This document shows, piece after piece, positions 8,458-17,706 of a stretch of 64,000 nucleotides of DNA. The notes under the pieces were generated by a model. The model worked only from the letters and a program-made list of their open reading frames with translations. It searched no databases and was not told where the DNA came from. Numbering within the stretch: the stretch's first letter is position 1; the number at the start of each line of letters is the position of its first letter. This stretch comes from Christensenellaceae bacterium Phil1 (GTDB lineage: Bacteria; Bacillota; Clostridia; Christensenellales; CAG-138). The translations under genes were made by a program, and so were the position numbers. The stretch spans positions 201,146 through 265,145 of the forward strand of contig MSGS01000031.1 in assembly GCA_001940855.1 (NCBI GenBank). Reading direction: 5' to 3'.

Positions 8458-9414
8458 ATGAGCTTTTTAAGTATTGATAATTTAAAAGTTGACTACGTGA
8501 CTGATGATGGCATTGTTCATGCACTTAACGGCGTAAGTCTTGAACTGGTGCAGGGTGAAACGCTTGGCCTTGTAGGTGAAACCGGAGCCGGCAAAACGAC
8601 AATGGCCAAATGCATAATGGGAATATTGCCAAAGCGTACCGGAAAAATCAGGTCCGGAGAAATAACGTTTGAAGAAAAGAATTTGTTAAAGTGCTCCGAA
8701 AAAGAGTTGCAAAGTATTCGCGGCGCACAGATAGCCATGATATTCCAGGACCCTATGACCTCACTCAATCCTGTTCTTACGGTTGGTGAGCAGATAGCTG
8801 AAGCCGTTGAAAACCACGAGCGTTGTGGCAAGGCGCGCGCTATGGAGCGTGCTGAAGAAATGCTGGAACTTGTAGGCATACCGGCAGAGCGTGTGCATGA
8901 ATATCCGCATCAGTTTTCTGGCGGCATGAAGCAGAGGGTTGTTATAGCTATTGCACTGGCATGTAATCCTAAAATGCTTATAGCGGATGAACCTACGACG
9001 GCGCTTGACGTTACCATACAGGCTCAGGTTCTGGAAATGATGCAGTCACTTAAGCGTCAGCTTAATACATCGATGCTGCTGATAACGCATGACCTTGGTG
9101 TTGTTGCCCAGAATTGCGACCGTGTTGCGGTTATATATGCCGGTGAGATAGTTGAATATGGCACAGTAATGGACGTGTTCAAACGCATGAAACACCCGTA
9201 CACACAAGGTTTATTCTCTTCCATACCGCAGATAAACGCAGATGTGAAACGGCTCAACTCAATTCCGGGATTGATGCTTGATCCAACGCTTGATGTAGAA
9301 GGATGTAGGTTCTGCGACAGGTGCAAATATGCTACCGAAGAATGTCGTATCAACCATCCGGAATTAGTTGAAATCGAGTCCGGCCATTCCGTGCGGTGTT
9401 TTCAGAAGAAATAA
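8458..9414 (+). CDS. Peptide ABC transporter ATPase, DppD/OppD type
   Basis: ATP-binding subunit of 318 residues. Walker A is GETGAGKTT, the Q-loop FQDPMTSLNP, the signature FSGGMKQR, Walker B LIADEPTTALD, and the switch His is in ITHDLG. The C-terminal oligo_HPY extension carries four cysteines (GCRFCDRCKYATEEC) seen in DppD/OppD proteins, some of which bind an iron-sulfur cluster. It pairs with the DppF-type protein encoded next. Confidence 0.93.
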   Translation: MSFLSIDNLKVDYVTDDGIVHALNGVSLELVQGETLGLVGETGAGKTTMAKCIMGILPKRTGKIRSGEITFEEKNLLKCSEKELQSIRGAQIAMIFQDPMTSLNPVLTVGEQIAEAVENHERCGKARAMERAEEMLELVGIPAERVHEYPHQFSGGMKQRVVIAIALACNPKMLIADEPTTALDVTIQAQVLEMMQSLKRQLNTSMLLITHDLGVVAQNCDRVAVIYAGEIVEYGTVMDVFKRMKHPYTQGLFSSIPQINADVKRLNSIPGLMLDPTLDVEGCRFCDRCKYATEECRINHPELVEIESGHSVRCFQKK

Positions 9415-9429
9415 GGAGGGCGAGCGCAT

Positions 9430-10407
9430 ATGTCACTGACTAACAATGATACATTGTTGCAAGTAAATAATCTTAAGAAGTACTTTCCTACCCCGCATGG
9501 TCTTCTTTATGCGGTGGATAATGTGAGCTTCAATATTAATAAAGGCGATACGCTTGGTGTTGTTGGCGAATCTGGCTGCGGAAAATCAACGCTTGGCCGT
9601 TCCATACTTAGATTACATGAGCCAACGGCAGGTGAAGTCATTTTCGAAGGCAAGAATATTCTTTCACTTAATCATGCGCAAATGAAGCACATGAGAAAGG
9701 ACATGCAACTTATATTTCAGGATCCGTATGAATCGCTTAATCCAAGAATGACCGTAAGCCAAGCAATACAGGCACCTATGCTTATTCAGGGCATGTATAA
9801 ATCAAAGGACAAAGCTGCCCTGGAAAAACGGACATTAGAAATGATGGATATGGTTGGTTTGGCTCGTAGGCTTGTAAATAGCTATCCACACGAGTTAGAT
9901 GGCGGCAGGCGGCAGCGAATTGGCATTGCGCGTGCGCTTGCGCTTAAACCGAAGTTCATTGTATGTGATGAACCTGTATCGGCGCTGGATGTATCAATTC
10001 AGGCGCAGGTATTGAATCTGCTACAGGATCTCCAGGAGCAGCTTGGCTTGACGTATATGTTTATTACGCATGACTTATCTGTTGTAAAACATCTTTCAAC
10101 GCAGATTATGGTAATGTACCTAGGTCAGACTGTTGAAATTGGATCACCTGATCAGCTGTTCCATAACCCCTGCCATCCATATACGAAGGCATTGCTTTCG
10201 GCAATACCGATACCGGATCCGGAAATAAAGATGGAAAGGATACAGCTTAAGGGCGAAATAACATCGCCGATCAACGTTGGTCCTGGATGCAGATTTGCAA
10301 AGAGGTGCGTCTATGCAAAGCCGGAGTGCCACGAAAGATCCTGCGAAATGACTGAGGTGGAATCCGGACATAAAGTCGCCTGCTTTATGGTCAAAGACAT
10401 GATGTAG
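9430..10407 (+). CDS. Peptide ABC transporter ATPase, DppF/OppF type
   Basis: Second ATP-binding subunit, 325 residues. Walker A is [10 protein letters not shown]-loop [10 protein letters not shown], Walker [13 protein letters not shown], switch His ITHDLS, and the C-terminus again has the oligo_HPY cysteine set ([15 protein letters not shown]). The signature is [16 protein letters not shown], with LDGGR where LSGGQ is usual: Ser is replaced by Asp and Gln by Arg, an uncommon but tolerated form. A perfect AAGGAGG precedes the ATG. Confidence 0.92.
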   Translation: MSLTNNDTLLQVNNLKKYFPTPHGLLYAVDNVSFNINKGDTLGVVGESGCGKSTLGRSILRLHEPTAGEVIFEGKNILSLNHAQMKHMRKDMQLIFQDPYESLNPRMTVSQAIQAPMLIQGMYKSKDKAALEKRTLEMMDMVGLARRLVNSYPHELDGGRRQRIGIARALALKPKFIVCDEPVSALDVSIQAQVLNLLQDLQEQLGLTYMFITHDLSVVKHLSTQIMVMYLGQTVEIGSPDQLFHNPCHPYTKALLSAIPIPDPEIKMERIQLKGEITSPINVGPGCRFAKRCVYAKPECHERSCEMTEVESGHKVACFMVKDMM

Positions 10408-10461
10408 TTTTATCGGTGATATCCGATTTAACTTATAAAAGAATTCAAGGAGGAAATACGA

Positions 10462-12045
10462 ATGAAATCTCAGAAGAAGTACAGCAAAATAATTAGCTGT
10501 ATACTTGCAGTAATGATGATCGTATGCATTTTTGCTGCTTGCACAAACCAGACCAATGAGCCGAGCAACACCAATAGCGGCACAGAAGCTAATGGAACAT
10601 CTAGTGAGCGGAAGCAGAAGGACACGTTGATTGTTGTAAAGAGCGAAGATGTATCTTCCCTTGACCCGTCAAAAATAGTTAACCAGAAGTCCTTCACTAT
10701 ATACTCTCAGATATTTGAGGGATTGGTAAGGTTTAATCCCGAGACCAAGGCCGTGGAGCCTTGCCTTGCAACCGAGTGGAAGCAGATAGATGATCTGAAC
10801 TGGCATTTCACTCTCCGTCAGGGCGTAAAGTTCCATGATGGTTCCGAAATGACATCAGAAGACGTTGTGTACTCCTTTGAGCGTATTATGAGCAGCGGCG
10901 TCGTTTCCAGCTATGTTGACTATATCGATAAGATAGTTGCGGATGGCGATTATGCCGTTACTATAACCATTAAAATGCCTTATGCACAGATAATACAGGC
11001 ACTTACCTATCCTGCTGCCGTTGTGGTATCTAAGGCTGCTGTTGAAGCAAATGAAGAGGGCTTTGCTCAGAAACCAATCGGAACTGGTCCGTATGCTTTT
11101 GTAGAGCGCTTTGAGGCCGACTCAATTACGCTTATTGCTTTCGATGATTACTGGGGAGAAAAGGCTAAGACAAAGAACCTTATATTCAAAGTTATACCCG
11201 AAGGATCCCAGCGCACTATAATGCTTGAAAACGGCGAAGCCGACATTATATGTGATGTTCCCTCTAATGATGCAGCAAGGATAGCTGCTGCTGATAACCT
11301 TAAGCTTTATAATGAGACCGGCAATAAGTACTATGCATTGATTTTCAAATGCGATTCCTCTACCCCGGTAAGCAACAAGCTTGTTCGTCAGGCATTTGAA
11401 TATGCCATAGATAAACAGGCGCTTGCCGATGCCGTTATGGCCGGTTATGCTCAGGTAGGTTCTCTCCTTTGCACTCCTGCTACCACTGGTTACAATGCCG
11501 AAAAGGACCGAGGTAATGTTTACGATGTAGAAAAGGCAAAGGCGTTGCTGACTGAAGCAGGCTATCCTGATGGATTCGACCTTGAAGTATATGTCCGCAC
11601 TGGACAAATCTATGAAGAGATTGCTACTATAATACAAGCTCAGCTTGCTGAAGTTGGTATCAATATAAACATAAATCTGTTGGAAAGCGCTAAGATAGAT
11701 GAAAAGTTCTATGGCGGCGAGGAAATCCCCATCCGTCTTTCCTTCTATAATAACATTTGCGCCGATACGGACTTCATAATGCAGAAGCTTCTCCCAACCA
11801 CCTATGGTCAGGTCTACTTCAATGATGATATGGTTGATCTCATTAACCGTTCTCGCGCAGAAACTGATGATGCTAAGCGCCAGGCTATATATGATGAGTT
11901 CCATGACCTTATGGCAGATGATATGCCGCAGCTGTCGCTCTTCTATGAGCAGATACTCGTAGGCACGAGCAACATGGTAGAAGGATTCTCAATAAATCCT
12001 CTCGGTGCTCACCAGTATTGCCACGTTGTGGTATACGAAAACTAA
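10462..12045 (+). CDS. Peptide-binding lipoprotein, SBP family 5
   Basis: Extracytoplasmic substrate-binding protein of 527 residues for the transporter upstream. The signal peptide ends in the lipobox FAAC, so the mature protein is lipid-anchored at Cys26 or near it, followed by a Ser/Thr/Asn-rich tether. The family 5 body shows SLDPSKI, the WHFTLRQGVKFHDGSEMTSE motif, and GTGPYAF. It captures peptides or related molecules and hands them to the two permeases. AAGGAGG precedes the start. A stem-loop after the gene (12114-12142) may raise its level relative to the downstream genes. Confidence 0.93.
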   Translation: MKSQKKYSKIISCILAVMMIVCIFAACTNQTNEPSNTNSGTEANGTSSERKQKDTLIVVKSEDVSSLDPSKIVNQKSFTIYSQIFEGLVRFNPETKAVEPCLATEWKQIDDLNWHFTLRQGVKFHDGSEMTSEDVVYSFERIMSSGVVSSYVDYIDKIVADGDYAVTITIKMPYAQIIQALTYPAAVVVSKAAVEANEEGFAQKPIGTGPYAFVERFEADSITLIAFDDYWGEKAKTKNLIFKVIPEGSQRTIMLENGEADIICDVPSNDAARIAAADNLKLYNETGNKYYALIFKCDSSTPVSNKLVRQAFEYAIDKQALADAVMAGYAQVGSLLCTPATTGYNAEKDRGNVYDVEKAKALLTEAGYPDGFDLEVYVRTGQIYEEIATIIQAQLAEVGINININLLESAKIDEKFYGGEEIPIRLSFYNNICADTDFIMQKLLPTTYGQVYFNDDMVDLINRSRAETDDAKRQAIYDEFHDLMADDMPQLSLFYEQILVGTSNMVEGFSINPLGAHQYCHVVVYEN

Positions 12046-12113
12046 AGCATTGCTTAAAACGTTATTGCCAGGTTAATGCGTATAGCATTATCCATTTATC
12101 AGTGCAACACATT

Positions 12114-12142
12114 GGGAGAACTGCATATACGGCAGTTCTCCC
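12114..12142 (+). promoter_or_regulatory. Stem-loop between SBP and M28 genes
   Basis: GGGAGAACTGC and GCAGTTCTCCC form an eleven-pair stem with a short loop. No T-run follows, so partial termination or, more likely, 3'-end protection of the binding-protein mRNA is inferred. The remaining 133-base gap shows nothing else. Confidence 0.6.
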
Positions 12143-12178
12143 GTGCTAAATTACCAATAACTTAATGAGGCATAAAAC

Positions 12179-13855
12179 ATGAATACTTATAAAGCTATAA
12201 GAAACGAAATATCAAGTGATAACATGATGGCGACTGTTCATCAGCTTGCCAAGTGGAAAAGACATTCAGGCACAGCCGAAGAACTTGAAGCATTCAAATA
12301 CTTAAAATCAGTACTTGACGGTTTTGGATATACAACCAGACTTATTCCATGTGAAACATATATAAGCTTACCTGTCAGCTGCACGCTGAAAGTAAACGAT
12401 GAGCCGGTTTATGCGCAAACGCATTCCATGGTACCTAATGCCCATGCGCTTGCACCGTTGATATATTGCCAAAATGAAACAGAAATAAGGAACACAAACT
12501 GTGCCAACAAGATTGTGTTGACAAATGGCCGCGCAGTATATGGGCCTGTAAAGGCGGCGCAAGACGGAAATGCTGCCGGTATCATATTTGTTCAGGAAGC
12601 AGTTATACGCGAATGCATCCCATCTGCCTGCTGGGGCAGTCCTACTACGCATGACTGGGGATTGCTTCCTAAAATACCAGTTGCATCAATAATTGATGAT
12701 GCAGGGAATCCGATGATAGAACAGCTCAAATCTGGATCTACGCTTATTGCAGACATTACTACAGAAGTAGATACAGGATGGCAAAATATTCCCCTGCTTA
12801 TTGGTGATATCAAGGCACCAGAAAACTGCAATCAGTTCGTTCAGTTGACTGGTCATTGCGATTCATGGTACTACGGTGCTATAGATAATGGCACAAGCAA
12901 TTCGCTGCAAGTAGAAATAGCACGTATAGCGAAAGAACATCAGGCAGAATTAAAGAGGAACTTCAGGGTCGTATTCTATTCCGGACATTCGCATGGTCGG
13001 TATGCCGGTTCCGCATGGTATGCAGATAACTTCTTTGAGGATCTGCGTGCAAACTGCATAGCCAATATAAACACAGACAGCGCAGGTTGCAGGGGCGCTG
13101 ATGATATTATCCATTCTATAGTTATGCCTGAAGCTAAGCCCTTGGCAGTACAAATAGTTAAAGAGCAAACTGGCGAACAATTCGAGGGTAAACGCTGCGG
13201 CCGCCTTGGTGATCAGAGCTTTTGGAATGTAGGCCTTTCAAGCGCTTTTGCATCATTCTCAAGACAGAAGAAGCGAATGCTGCCTAATGGAAAGATGGGT
13301 TTTGAACGCGGCAATTCGGAACTTGGACCAGGCTGGCATACTCCGGATGACCTTGAAAAGCATATAGATCCTAATAATCTTCTGCGCGATGCCAAAATAG
13401 TCGGCGAGTATGTTATGACATGCCTAACAGAGCAGGTAATCCCTATGCATCTTGAATGTGCTGTAGCCGAAATAACCAGTGAACTTGAAAAGTGGGCAGC
13501 GCTGGCGGGCGATAAGTTTGATTTAGATGATACGATAGAACGCTCAAAACAGCTTAATGGCAAAGTCGAACTATTTATGGATACGGAACTATCGGATAGT
13601 GTTAAAAATGAGTGCATATTGAAACTCAGCCGTTTGCTGACAGCAATAAACTTTACGCGTGGAAGTATATATGGAAACGAGCCTGCCCTACCTATAGACG
13701 CAATACCTGTGCTTTCATCAATACATAAGCTTATAGACCAGAATACTGCCGAAGTTGATATTCCAGCACTAAAGTTGGAACTCTTGCGTGCAAGGAACTT
13801 CATTAATCATAATATAAAGCTTGCTAATGACTTGCTGGATAGCGTTATGAAATAG
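12179..13855 (+). CDS. M28-like zinc peptidase, variant active site (copy 1)
   Basis: A 558-residue protein with the M28 aminopeptidase fold and an inserted PA-like domain (about residues 90-200). Metal-site motifs seen are LTGHCDSWYYGAIDNGTSN (His and bridging Asp), NINTDSAG (Asp) and GPGWHTPDD (last His). Where M28 enzymes have the catalytic and metal-binding Glu-Glu pair before GLLGS, this protein has YSGHSHGRYAGS, with no Glu. A paralogue sits two genes downstream with the same change. There is no signal peptide, so it should act on imported substrate in the cytoplasm. Function as an active peptidase is likely for the subfamily but not proven by these residues. Confidence 0.8.
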   Translation: MNTYKAIRNEISSDNMMATVHQLAKWKRHSGTAEELEAFKYLKSVLDGFGYTTRLIPCETYISLPVSCTLKVNDEPVYAQTHSMVPNAHALAPLIYCQNETEIRNTNCANKIVLTNGRAVYGPVKAAQDGNAAGIIFVQEAVIRECIPSACWGSPTTHDWGLLPKIPVASIIDDAGNPMIEQLKSGSTLIADITTEVDTGWQNIPLLIGDIKAPENCNQFVQLTGHCDSWYYGAIDNGTSNSLQVEIARIAKEHQAELKRNFRVVFYSGHSHGRYAGSAWYADNFFEDLRANCIANINTDSAGCRGADDIIHSIVMPEAKPLAVQIVKEQTGEQFEGKRCGRLGDQSFWNVGLSSAFASFSRQKKRMLPNGKMGFERGNSELGPGWHTPDDLEKHIDPNNLLRDAKIVGEYVMTCLTEQVIPMHLECAVAEITSELEKWAALAGDKFDLDDTIERSKQLNGKVELFMDTELSDSVKNECILKLSRLLTAINFTRGSIYGNEPALPIDAIPVLSSIHKLIDQNTAEVDIPALKLELLRARNFINHNIKLANDLLDSVMK

Positions 13856-13872
13856 AAGGAGGAAACATTATC

Positions 13873-14973
13873 ATGCCAAAGATAGTAAAGTGCGAAGTAA
13901 AACTGCTTACACGCCCCCATGTTGTGTTAACCACGTCTTATGGCGCGACTAAGCAAGAACGTAGTCATGCTATCGTTATTCTTTACAGTGAAGATGGTAA
14001 AGTTGGTTACGGTGAGGCTACCCCGCTTTCAAAGTTTACTGGTGAAACGACGGAAATTGTTGTAAACATATTAGAAAATGTGATTCTGCCAGCTATTGTA
14101 GGTATAGACTGCTTTGACATAGCGAGGGCTCACATTATCATGGATAATGCCATTGCTGAAAACCACGCAGCGAAGTGCGCGGTGGATTGTGCCCTTCATG
14201 ACCTTGCGTCAAAAGAGTTAGGGATTCCTCTATATCAAATGCTTGGCGGCAAATGCCGAGATAGCGTAAGCATAAACCGACACATAGGCATAATGGATAA
14301 TGTGCAAGCCGTTTCTTTAGCTAAGGACTTTGTGAGCCAGGGATTCATGAGCATAAAAATGAAAGTTGGCGGGAATGTGCAAAGCAACATATCAAGAGTA
14401 AGGGCAGTACGTGAAGCGGTTGGCGATGATGCTAAGATAAGAATAGACGCAAACGCCGGATATAATTATACGCAAGCTTCAGAGTTCGTAAAAGGCGTAT
14501 ATGACTGCAATGTAGAGTACTATGAACAGCTGCTTCCGAAATGGGATATCGACCAAACGGTAGCGTTGCGTAAAAACTTAGGTATTCCTATTCTGCTCGA
14601 TGAAGCGGTGAATACACCGGAACAGGCTGTTCGTTATGCTGTGAGCGGAGCAGCAGATGCATTTACGATAAAACTGTGCAAATGCGGCGGGCTATATAGA
14701 GCGAAACAGATTGCCGGCATAGCCGAAGCATTCGGAATGGGTATCGTTGTTGCCAGCACATATGATACGCATATTGGCTGCGGTGCGTGTCTGCATCTTG
14801 CCACTGCACTTCCCAACATACAATCGGCATGCGATTTGACAACATATGCAAGCCAAAAGGATATTGCAAAATCATGCCATGTGTTGAACGGAATGCAATT
14901 ACATGCCGGAGATGCAGATGGAGTAGGCGTTTTCTCTATGAATGACTTTGGAATGACAGTCAATAATGCTTAA
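13873..14973 (+). CDS. Dipeptide epimerase, mandelate racemase/muconate lactonising family
   Basis: Enolase-superfamily enzyme of 366 residues. The N-terminal capping domain is followed by a TIM barrel with SIKMKVGG (the KxK acid/base pair), RIDANAGY (Asp metal ligand), EQLLP (Glu), LLDEAV (Asp) and FTIKLCKCGG (the second catalytic Lys). This set is that of L-Ala-D/L-Glu epimerase and related dipeptide epimerases, which interconvert D and L residues in dipeptides, for instance from murein. It sits between two peptidase genes and downstream of a peptide importer, which supports a dipeptide substrate. AAGGAGG precedes the ATG. Exact dipeptide specificity cannot be read. Confidence 0.88.
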   Translation: MPKIVKCEVKLLTRPHVVLTTSYGATKQERSHAIVILYSEDGKVGYGEATPLSKFTGETTEIVVNILENVILPAIVGIDCFDIARAHIIMDNAIAENHAAKCAVDCALHDLASKELGIPLYQMLGGKCRDSVSINRHIGIMDNVQAVSLAKDFVSQGFMSIKMKVGGNVQSNISRVRAVREAVGDDAKIRIDANAGYNYTQASEFVKGVYDCNVEYYEQLLPKWDIDQTVALRKNLGIPILLDEAVNTPEQAVRYAVSGAADAFTIKLCKCGGLYRAKQIAGIAEAFGMGIVVASTYDTHIGCGACLHLATALPNIQSACDLTTYASQKDIAKSCHVLNGMQLHAGDADGVGVFSMNDFGMTVNNA

Positions 14974-14988
14974 AAGGTAGGAATGTAC

Positions 14989-16722
14989 ATGGAAACTACA
15001 TGCTCGTTTATTGATGGAAATACGCTGTATGAGTGCATAAATAATAAAATAGATGTAGACCGTATTCTGGCGCATATAGAAAAAATGAACCAATGGCATA
15101 GGTATACCGGCACGCCTGACGGTGAGGCTTTTGTGGATGATCTGATAAGGCGCCTTGATGAATACGATATCCCATATGAAATCGAAACATATCAGGCATA
15201 TGCAAGCATCCCTGTGAAAAGCAGTTTGACACTAAGTAACGGAGATGACGTTCGTACCATAGCCGATGTGTATAGTGCGGATACTACAGATGATTTATAT
15301 GGACAAATAATATATGATCATTGGTCTGAAAACAATAATAATACTCCAGAAGAAACGGCGATAAGATATGCCGCTTTTAAAAACAAGATAGTTCTATCTC
15401 ATAGCAGCGGCGGAGAGTTTGCCAACGAAGTAGCACGCTATGGTGGCTTGGCTTTGCTGCATATAAATAAAAGCAAGGGCGGATATATTCATCATAGCAA
15501 CATAAGCCCAGTTTGGGGGACACCATGTATAAATCAGGCGCACATGTTATGCGTGCTGCCGTCGGTAGGCATATCGTTGGAAGATGGTGACAAACTGATA
15601 AACATGCTTGACCAGCAGGACGTTTATGCAACGCTGAATATAAAAATGAATACATGCATAGTTACTACGCGCATGCCTATAGTTAAAATTCAAGGGAATA
15701 GCGATAAATTTGTGTTGCTGCATGGTCATTATGATTCGTGGTATGAAGGAATAACAGATAATGCGGCAAGCGATGCTATATTGCTTGAATTGGCAAATGC
15801 TTTCTATGCAAACCGTGATAAATTAAAGAGAAGTATACGGATTGCTTGGTGGTCAGGACATTCGGATGCTCGCTATGCGGGTTCGACATGGTATTGTGAT
15901 ACACATTGGGATGAACTGAATAAAAAGTGTGTAGCCAGCATAAACCTTGATCTTACAGGGTGTAAATGCGCAAATCAGATACGCGCCCGCACGGCATGCA
16001 TGGAAGGTGAAAGCTTTACTGCAAACCTTATAAAAGAGTTTACGGGTGTGGATGCCAAGGCATATATCCCCATGATTCGCGGTGCCGACCAAAGTTTCTG
16101 GGGAGTACATATACCAATTCATATTATGTTTAAGTATGAACCTACGGATGAAACAAGAGTCTCCCCATGCCCAAGCGGTGGGCCATGGTGGCATACCGAT
16201 CAAGACACTCTGGATAAGCTTGATGTAAACATTCTGCTAAGAGACTTGCGTATTAATGCTAAGGCGGTATGCCTGATAACAAATAGTGGTGCATTGCCGG
16301 TGAACCTTATAGAGTTCATAAACAAAGTAGAAAAGTGTCTTATAAGCATTCAAAAAGAAACTCCAGACGGATTTGGTATGCAGGATGTCTTAGCATCGAT
16401 TGGTAACGTAAAATCAGCATGTACTATTTTGGTAGAGTGCATTAAGGACAACCCCAGTACGGATTATGATGCGTTTTTTAAATCGGTTGCAGGTGAACTG
16501 GTAAGACTTGTTTACTCCGCTGGAAGCATGTATCAGCAAGATTTGTCTTCACCCTACCAACCGTTTGGCATCATTGCCAGTTCGGTAAAGACTGCAAAGA
16601 ATATGCATGGTACAGTTTTGGCTTTGTGTGCTAAGACAGAATTTATAAGGGCGTGCAATCGCATAAAAGGACAATGTGATGCGATTCAAAAGATGATTAA
16701 ATGCTATATGACAATGGCATAA
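14989..16722 (+). CDS. M28-like zinc peptidase, variant active site (copy 2)
   Basis: Paralogue of the gene at 12179-13855. Start was chosen at ATG 14989, seven bases after AGGTAGG; ATG 14983 is too close to the binding site. Metal motifs are LLHGHYDSWYEGITDNAAS, SINLDLTG and PWWHTDQD. The Glu-Glu region is again replaced (WWSGHSDARYAGS). The two proteins differ enough to suggest different peptide preferences. It ends the plus-strand operon 39 bases before a strong terminator. Confidence 0.8.
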   Translation: METTCSFIDGNTLYECINNKIDVDRILAHIEKMNQWHRYTGTPDGEAFVDDLIRRLDEYDIPYEIETYQAYASIPVKSSLTLSNGDDVRTIADVYSADTTDDLYGQIIYDHWSENNNNTPEETAIRYAAFKNKIVLSHSSGGEFANEVARYGGLALLHINKSKGGYIHHSNISPVWGTPCINQAHMLCVLPSVGISLEDGDKLINMLDQQDVYATLNIKMNTCIVTTRMPIVKIQGNSDKFVLLHGHYDSWYEGITDNAASDAILLELANAFYANRDKLKRSIRIAWWSGHSDARYAGSTWYCDTHWDELNKKCVASINLDLTGCKCANQIRARTACMEGESFTANLIKEFTGVDAKAYIPMIRGADQSFWGVHIPIHIMFKYEPTDETRVSPCPSGGPWWHTDQDTLDKLDVNILLRDLRINAKAVCLITNSGALPVNLIEFINKVEKCLISIQKETPDGFGMQDVLASIGNVKSACTILVECIKDNPSTDYDAFFKSVAGELVRLVYSAGSMYQQDLSSPYQPFGIIASSVKTAKNMHGTVLALCAKTEFIRACNRIKGQCDAIQKMIKCYMTMA

Positions 16723-16761
16723 CTATTGTATTACTTATTAGTTAGGACAATTAGTTCGCGC

Positions 16762-16800
16762 AAAAAAAAAGGCAGAAGCTATTACCCTTCTGCCTTTTGC
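16762..16800. terminator. Bidirectional intrinsic terminator
   Basis: GGCAGAAG (16771-16778) pairs with CTTCTGCC (16788-16795), with a long A-run before and TTTT after. It can end the plus-strand peptide operon and the convergent minus-strand phosphatase operon. Confidence 0.9.
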
Positions 16801-16919
16801 CGTTGTTGTTATGTTGTTTTTTATTTACCCATTAGGGCATGACTTAATTATAGCACTAAAAACCGAATATGCAAGTTCAGTTTTCTTAACATTACCTTAT
16901 ATTGCGAATGATACGCGAT

Positions 16920-17702
16920 TTAGAAATGCTCAACACATGTTCTTATGAAATTTGCAACTTCGCCTTCACTTACGCCTACAATATTCGCAGCATATTCAGC
17001 CGCAGAGCCGAAGTTGCTGTCGAGCGTGTCGAGCGCAGCCGTGAGCCAGCATGGACAGGCAGCGAAGAAGCCGAGTACATAGCCGGCGGCAGCTTTGTCA
17101 TTCCCGCTTTTTGCCATGGCAAGCGAGTAGGCCTGAGCAAGCTCATGCTCAAGCGTTTCGTTTGTGCGTATGTAGTCGGCATATATTGCTGCATCATCTG
17201 CGCCAAGAAACCTAAGGAGCAACGCTGCTACTACGCCGGCGCGGTCTTTACCCGTTGCACAATGGAACAGTACCGCTCCCCTTTCGGCATTAACGGCGCG
17301 AATTATTCCGCGTATGCATACGGCAGTGTTTTCAGAAAGAACTATGCTTCGGTATACTTCCCTCATCCTTTCGCTTGCGCTTTGCTCACCACGGTAGTAA
17401 CCGGCAAGTATATCGTCCACCTTATCTTCAAAAGTACGTTTGCTTTGGGTGAATTCCCTGCGTCCGCTTTCAGAAACCTGAATATGAATATAGTCCGCGC
17501 TGGGAAAAGCAGGATCTGGATGGAAACTGCGTTCGTTTTCGCTTCGCATATCGAAAACCGCGCTGAGTTGACCAAGAGCCGCAGTATTGCTTATACGCCA
17601 CAATGCGCCTGAGCGTATCAAGCGCATTGGTTTTACCATTCCGTTTTTTGTGCGTATCCCGCCCAAGTCCCTTAGGTTCGGGCATTCGGTTATATTGAGC
17701 AT
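16920..17702 (-). CDS. Protein tyrosine/serine phosphatase (Y_phosphatase3-like)
   Basis: A 260-residue phosphatase of the dual-specificity superfamily. The N-terminus NLRDLGGIRT is the typical opening motif of the family and HCATGKDRAG is the catalytic CX5R loop, with Cys nucleophile and Arg. Start is taken as ATG 17702; a GTG/TTG overlap with the upstream gene is possible. It is the last gene of the ABC-xdhC-oxidoreductase operon and begins just past the end of the broken oxidoreductase gene. Its substrate is unknown. Confidence 0.88.
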   Translation of the reverse strand: MLNITECPNLRDLGGIRTKNGMVKPMRLIRSGALWRISNTAALGQLSAVFDMRSENERSFHPDPAFPSADYIHIQVSESGRREFTQSKRTFEDKVDDILAGYYRGEQSASERMREVYRSIVLSENTAVCIRGIIRAVNAERGAVLFHCATGKDRAGVVAALLLRFLGADDAAIYADYIRTNETLEHELAQAYSLAMAKSGNDKAAAGYVLGFFAACPCWLTAALDTLDSNFGSAAEYAANIVGVSEGEVANFIRTCVEHF

Positions 17703-17706
17703 AGCT

